Shown one piece after another: positions 61,161-64,000 of a DNA stretch of 64,000 nt. The translations under genes were made by a program, and so were the position numbers. The DNA comes from Bryobacterales bacterium (GTDB taxonomy: Bacteria > Acidobacteriota > Terriglobia > Bryobacterales > Bryobacteraceae): NCBI GenBank assembly GCA_020847045.1, contig JADLCT010000014.1:62001-126000 (forward strand). Direction: 5' to 3'. The first letter of the stretch is position 1; each line of letters starts with the position of its first letter. The notes below the pieces were generated by a model. That model did no database searches, was not told the DNA's origin, and was given only the letters and a program-made list of their open reading frames with translations.

Positions 61161-62393
61161 ATGCCTATGAAGCACACCTGGGTGATGGCGGCGCTACTGT
61201 TGTGGGCGGCCGCGCCGCGCCTGGCCGCGCAAACCGAGTCACCCAACGTGATTCTGGCCGAGCTGAGCCAGATTACGGGATGGAAGATCCGCAAGCCGGT
61301 GCCCATGGACACCATGACGCGCGATCAGTTGAAAACCTACTTCGAGAAGCGCGTGGGCGAGATGGTGGACCCTGCCGATATCCGCATCGAGGAGATGGCT
61401 TTGCGGCGCTTCGGGCTGGTGCCGCGCGGCTTCAATTTGAAGGAATCGACCCTTGACCTGATGACCGAGCAGGCCGCCGCCTTCTACGACTACAAGAAGG
61501 GCCGCATGGTGATGCTCGACGGCCAGGGCACGCTGATGCAGGGCATCGCGCTGGTGCACGAACTGGCGCACGCGCTGGCCGATCAGCACGTGAGCCTGGA
61601 CCGCTACATCCGCAAGTCCGGGCAGTCTGACGACGCCATGCTGGCGCGCCAGGCGGTGATGGAAGGCCAGGCCACGTGGCTGATGAGCGAGTTCATGGCG
61701 CGCAAGGCGGGGATGTCGCTGCGCACCTCGCAATCGCTGGTGGACATGATGGGCCGCATGGCGGGCGCGGGGGCGGGCCAGTTTCCCGTATTCGACCAAT
61801 CGCCGCTCTATCTGCGGGAGAGCCTGCTGTTTCCCTATGCGCAGGGGCTGCGGTTTCAACAGGCGGTGACGGTGCGTCTGGGCGGGGAGAGCTTCGGGAA
61901 GGTGTTCGCTACGCCGCCGCAATCGACGCGCGAGATCCTGCACCCGGAAGAATACCTGGAACGGATCGCCTCGTCCCGCGTCCAACCGGGTGTGAAGCTG
62001 CCCGCGCCGTCCGCAGGCAAGTGGGACAAAGGTTGGAAGCACTTGGCGAGCGGGACATCGGGCGAGTTCGACCATCAGATGCTGCTCAGGCTCTACGACA
62101 AGGAGAACGAAGCAACGGCCGTGGACTGGCGGGCGGGCGAGTATGATTTGCATGAGCAGAAAAAGACCGGGCGCGTGCTGCTGCGCTATGCCTCGTTGTG
62201 GGCTGCGCCGGAAGCGGCCCAGCGGTTCTTTGCCTCCTACCGGAAGGTGCTGGAGGGCAAATCGAAGAACTGCGTGTTCACCGAAGCGGCTCCGGAGCGG
62301 CTGTCGGGAACGAACGAGGATGGCGGCTTCACTGTCACGCTGCGGGACAACACGGTTTCCAGCGTCGAGGGGTGGCCCGCGCCGGCCCGGTGA
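61161..62393 (+). CDS. secreted HExxH metallopeptidase-like protein
   Basis: 410 aa with signal peptide ending RLAAQ. The ATG at 61161 follows AAGGAC; 61167 is an alternative. VHELAHALADQH at 132-143 is a zinc-binding HExxH motif (H133, E134, H137), and MEGQATWLMSEF (E168) could provide the third ligand, as in gluzincin-like families. I do not recognise a named family. It probably is a periplasmic or secreted peptidase. It begins 8 bases after the MFS gene, so the two are likely one operon. Confidence 0.72.
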   Translation: MPMKHTWVMAALLLWAAAPRLAAQTESPNVILAELSQITGWKIRKPVPMDTMTRDQLKTYFEKRVGEMVDPADIRIEEMALRRFGLVPRGFNLKESTLDLMTEQAAAFYDYKKGRMVMLDGQGTLMQGIALVHELAHALADQHVSLDRYIRKSGQSDDAMLARQAVMEGQATWLMSEFMARKAGMSLRTSQSLVDMMGRMAGAGAGQFPVFDQSPLYLRESLLFPYAQGLRFQQAVTVRLGGESFGKVFATPPQSTREILHPEEYLERIASSRVQPGVKLPAPSAGKWDKGWKHLASGTSGEFDHQMLLRLYDKENEATAVDWRAGEYDLHEQKKTGRVLLRYASLWAAPEAAQRFFASYRKVLEGKSKNCVFTEAAPERLSGTNEDGGFTVTLRDNTVSSVEGWPAPAR

Positions 62394-62427
62394 GGCCAGG
62401 CGCCCGGCTCAGAAACTGGGCTCCGCC

Positions 62428-62455
62428 TTGGAAAGCAATTCAGGATTGATACAGT
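62428..62455 (+). promoter_or_regulatory. sigma-70-like promoter for leaderless redoxin mRNA
   Basis: TTGGAA (62428-62433), a 16-base spacer and TACAGT (62450-62455) form a convincing promoter. Only 7 bases separate the -10 box from the ATG at 62463, so transcription should begin at or next to the start codon. Confidence 0.65.
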
Positions 62456-62462
62456 AATAAAG

Positions 62463-63068
62463 ATGCCGACCCAAACGATCAGCCGACGCCGCATGATTGC
62501 GCTTCCCGTGGCCGCGGGCCTTGCCGCCGGCGCCGCGCGCGCGATGAACACGCCGCAACCCGCGCCCCCGCTGGCCTTCCGTCTGGCCGACGGCAAGACG
62601 ATCGACCTGGCCAACTACAAGGGCAAGGTGGTGGCTTTGGAATTTCTCCTCACCACCTGCCCGCACTGCCAGCGCTGCTCGGCGATCATGCAGAAGCTCT
62701 ATCAGGAGTTCGGCGACAAGCAGGTGCAGATGCTTGGCGTGGCGGTGAACGACATGGCGCACATGCTCATCGCGGAGTATTCGCAGAAGTTGAACCTCAC
62801 CTACCCGGTGGGCTACGGCTCGCGCGAGATGTCGCACAACTTCCTGCAGCATCCCTTCATGAAGACGATGTATATGCCGCAGCTTGTGCTGATCGACCGC
62901 AAGGGCGTCATCCGCTTCCACCACCCCGGCGAAGACCAGGCCTTCTACGCGAACGAGGAGGCGAACATGCGCAAGGAGATCACCCAACTGTTGAGCGAGG
63001 GGGCTCCCGCGGCCAAACCGGGCGCGAAGAAGAAGGCCCCGGCGAAGAAGGCCGCCAAGCAGAGCTAG
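62463..63068 (+). CDS. exported thioredoxin-fold redoxin, copy 1
   Basis: 201 aa. SRRRMIALPVAAGLAAGAARA is a twin-arginine signal. The AhpC/TlpA-like domain (about 32-180) has the active-site CPHCQRC (C66, C69, C72), with three cysteines rather than two. The later MPQLVLIDRKGVIRFHH is the cis-Pro region. The last ~20 residues are Ala/Lys/Pro-rich (AKKKAPAKKAAKQ), like eukaryotic H1-type tails, and are absent from copy 2. It probably reduces periplasmic disulfides or peroxides. Confidence 0.82.
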   Translation: MPTQTISRRRMIALPVAAGLAAGAARAMNTPQPAPPLAFRLADGKTIDLANYKGKVVALEFLLTTCPHCQRCSAIMQKLYQEFGDKQVQMLGVAVNDMAHMLIAEYSQKLNLTYPVGYGSREMSHNFLQHPFMKTMYMPQLVLIDRKGVIRFHHPGEDQAFYANEEANMRKEITQLLSEGAPAAKPGAKKKAPAKKAAKQS

Positions 63069-63099
63069 GCTCGCCGGTAGCGGAAGGAGAATCACGCCG

Positions 63100-63627
63100 A
63101 TGGACTCATTCAGCCGGAGGGTCTTGTTGACGTTGCCTGCCGCGGCGCTGGCGCCGGAGGCTCATGCCGTGCAACTGCCGCGGCCCGCTTCTCCAGTCAA
63201 GTTCAAATGGCCCGACGGCCGCGACGGCGATTTGAAGAAGTACGCGGGCAAGGTGCTCGCCGTCGAGTTTCTGCTCACCTATTGCCAGGCCTGCCAGCAT
63301 TCGGGAAAGCTGCTGGATGGCTACTACCGTGAATTCAAGGCCCAGGGCTTTCAGGCCATCGGCCTGGCCACGAACGACAACGCGGCCAAGGATCTGGGCA
63401 ACTTTCTGAGCGCCTCGGGCGCAACCTTCCCCGTGGGGATCGTATCGCGTGACAAGGCGCAGGAGTTCCTGCAGCATCCCATGGCGTCCATCTTCTATCT
63501 GCCGCAGACGGCCATTGTCGATCGCAAAGGGATGGTGCGCCACCAGCATGGCGGGCAGTTAAAGCCGCCGCCCGGAGGTGACGTCCTCATGCGGAACGAG
63601 ATCATCGCCCTGCTGAAGGCGAAGTAA
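63100..63627 (+). CDS. exported thioredoxin-fold redoxin, copy 2
   Basis: 175 aa, paralogous to copy 1: shared KVLAVEFLLTYC/KVVALEFLLTTC, EFLQHP/NFLQHP and LPQ-x-x-x-VDRKG. The active site is CQAC (C62, C65). An SRR-containing N-terminus suggests Tat export. GGAAGGAG before the ATG is a good ribosome-binding site. It follows copy 1 by 31 bases, probably as one operon. A tandem duplication is the simplest origin; the altered C-x-x-C suggests a different redox potential or partner. Confidence 0.82.
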   Translation: MDSFSRRVLLTLPAAALAPEAHAVQLPRPASPVKFKWPDGRDGDLKKYAGKVLAVEFLLTYCQACQHSGKLLDGYYREFKAQGFQAIGLATNDNAAKDLGNFLSASGATFPVGIVSRDKAQEFLQHPMASIFYLPQTAIVDRKGMVRHQHGGQLKPPPGGDVLMRNEIIALLKAK

Positions 63628-63641
63628 GCTCGCGCTTCGCC
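63618..63641. terminator. possible bidirectional terminator over converging stops
   Basis: GGCGAAG (63618-63624) pairs with CTTCGCC (63635-63641) across a 10-base loop that contains the redoxin stop codon. It sits between two converging genes. No T tract follows, so its role is uncertain. Confidence 0.35.
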
Positions 63642-63642
63642 G

Positions 63643-64000
63643 CTACCGCGACAACTCGTCCCACAGTCCTGGGAGGGTGCGGTCCCACATCGCCGTCTTG
63701 CAGCACATCCGGAACTCCCCGGTGTGCACCAGCGCCTTGGCCTGGTCCTTCGGCTTGCCTTCCCGAATCAGCTTGCTGATCTGCGCCTGGGCGTTGGCCA
63801 ACTCGGCGTGGAAGGTGGACAAGTCGGACTTCTGCAAAACCGGGCCGCCGTGGCCGGGAATGACGGTCTCAAAGTCCAGTTCGAGCGCCTTGCCGAGCGT
63901 GCCCAAGAACTCGCGGCCATTGCCGCCGGAGGAATAATCGACGATGGGGCCGCCCACGGCGAACATGTCGCCCGTGTGAATCACCTTATGGCCGGGGAAG
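63643..64000 (-). CDS. metallo-beta-lactamase-fold hydrolase, C-terminal part
   Basis: The gene runs off the right edge; about 118 residues are visible, of which the first few (FPGHKVIHTGDMF) lie at the window end. HTGDMF is the H-x-G-D metal-bridging Asp motif of the metallo-beta-lactamase fold, and VIPGHGGPV supplies the last metal His. The C-terminal helix region (FHAELANAQAQISKLIREGK) is typical of MBL-fold hydrolases with an extended tail. Substrate unknown. It converges with redoxin copy 2. Confidence 0.8.
   Translation of the reverse strand, partial: FPGHKVIHTGDMFAVGGPIVDYSSGGNGREFLGTLGKALELDFETVIPGHGGPVLQKSDLSTFHAELANAQAQISKLIREGKPKDQAKALVHTGEFRMCCKTAMWDRTLPGLWDELSR

Noticed and set aside
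1-64000. CRISPR array, tRNA/rRNA genes, prophage or insertion sequence
   Set aside because: No regularly spaced repeats, cloverleaf-like sequences, integrase, transposase or phage structural genes were recognised in any part of the window.

Overview
This window is high-GC, gene-dense bacterial chromosome that most resembles the Bryobacterales/Solibacterales branch of Acidobacteriota. The pointers are two very large Oar-type TonB-dependent receptors with a carboxypeptidase-regulatory-like N-terminus, a secreted protein ending in a TIGR03437-type C-terminal domain (known mainly from Solibacter relatives), a DUF1553/DUF1501 pair, and many exported hydrolases. This is inference from family content; no rRNA or other marker is present. 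I saw no tRNA, rRNA, CRISPR array, insertion sequence or prophage, and no gene-free stretch longer than about 300 bases.

Layout. 1-2.3 kb: riboflavin synthase end, then a convergent nadD-rnhA-dusB housekeeping operon. 2.4-7 kb: a Pro-rich glycine-zipper protein, a YkgJ-type cysteine-cluster protein, a NicO-type Ni/Co exporter coupled to an unusual Cys/His-rich protein, a lone receiver domain and a predicted outer-membrane barrel. 7.2-13.5 kb: YjbQ, a DUF4139 protein, a FAH-family enzyme, a DHH phosphoesterase and a sodium/solute symporter with its DUF3311 partner. 13.5-22.6 kb: Oar receptor 1, a lipoprotein, small membrane proteins, a PQQ-like propeller, an amidohydrolase and an esterase. 22.7-39.4 kb: a CusF-like lipoprotein, then 14 or so tightly packed minus-strand genes. 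These begin with a complete myo-inositol pathway under a LacI-type regulator (iolR-B-C-aldolase-D-A-E-G), continue through a DUF1553/DUF1501 pair and end in a sialidase / N-acetylneuraminate lyase / MFS module. 39.4-44.3 kb: a large unknown secreted protein, divergent from an exported triple-RidA protein and an exported SelA/DgaE-like PLP enzyme. 44.3-52.2 kb: polyol dehydrogenase, second glycine-zipper protein, rsgA, a small membrane-anchored protein, a sulfatase with a KDG-dehydratase, and tandem esterases. 52.3-59.8 kb: Oar receptor 2, the five-repeat TIGR03437 protein and glucarate dehydratase. 59.9-64 kb: MFS exporter, HExxH protein, two tandem exported redoxins and the end of a metallo-beta-lactamase-fold hydrolase.

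Together the genes suggest a soil-type oligotroph scavenging plant- and glycan-derived carbon: inositol, glucarate, sialic acid-like sugars, sulfated glycans and esters. A recurring regulatory feature is a TANNNT -10-like hexamer only 6-13 bases upstream of the start codon, without a clear Shine-Dalgarno, at about ten transcription-unit starts. This suggests frequent leaderless or near-leaderless mRNAs. The most unusual proposal is the exported RidA/PLP pair at 41.4-44.3 kb, which would place enamine/imine chemistry outside the cytoplasm.
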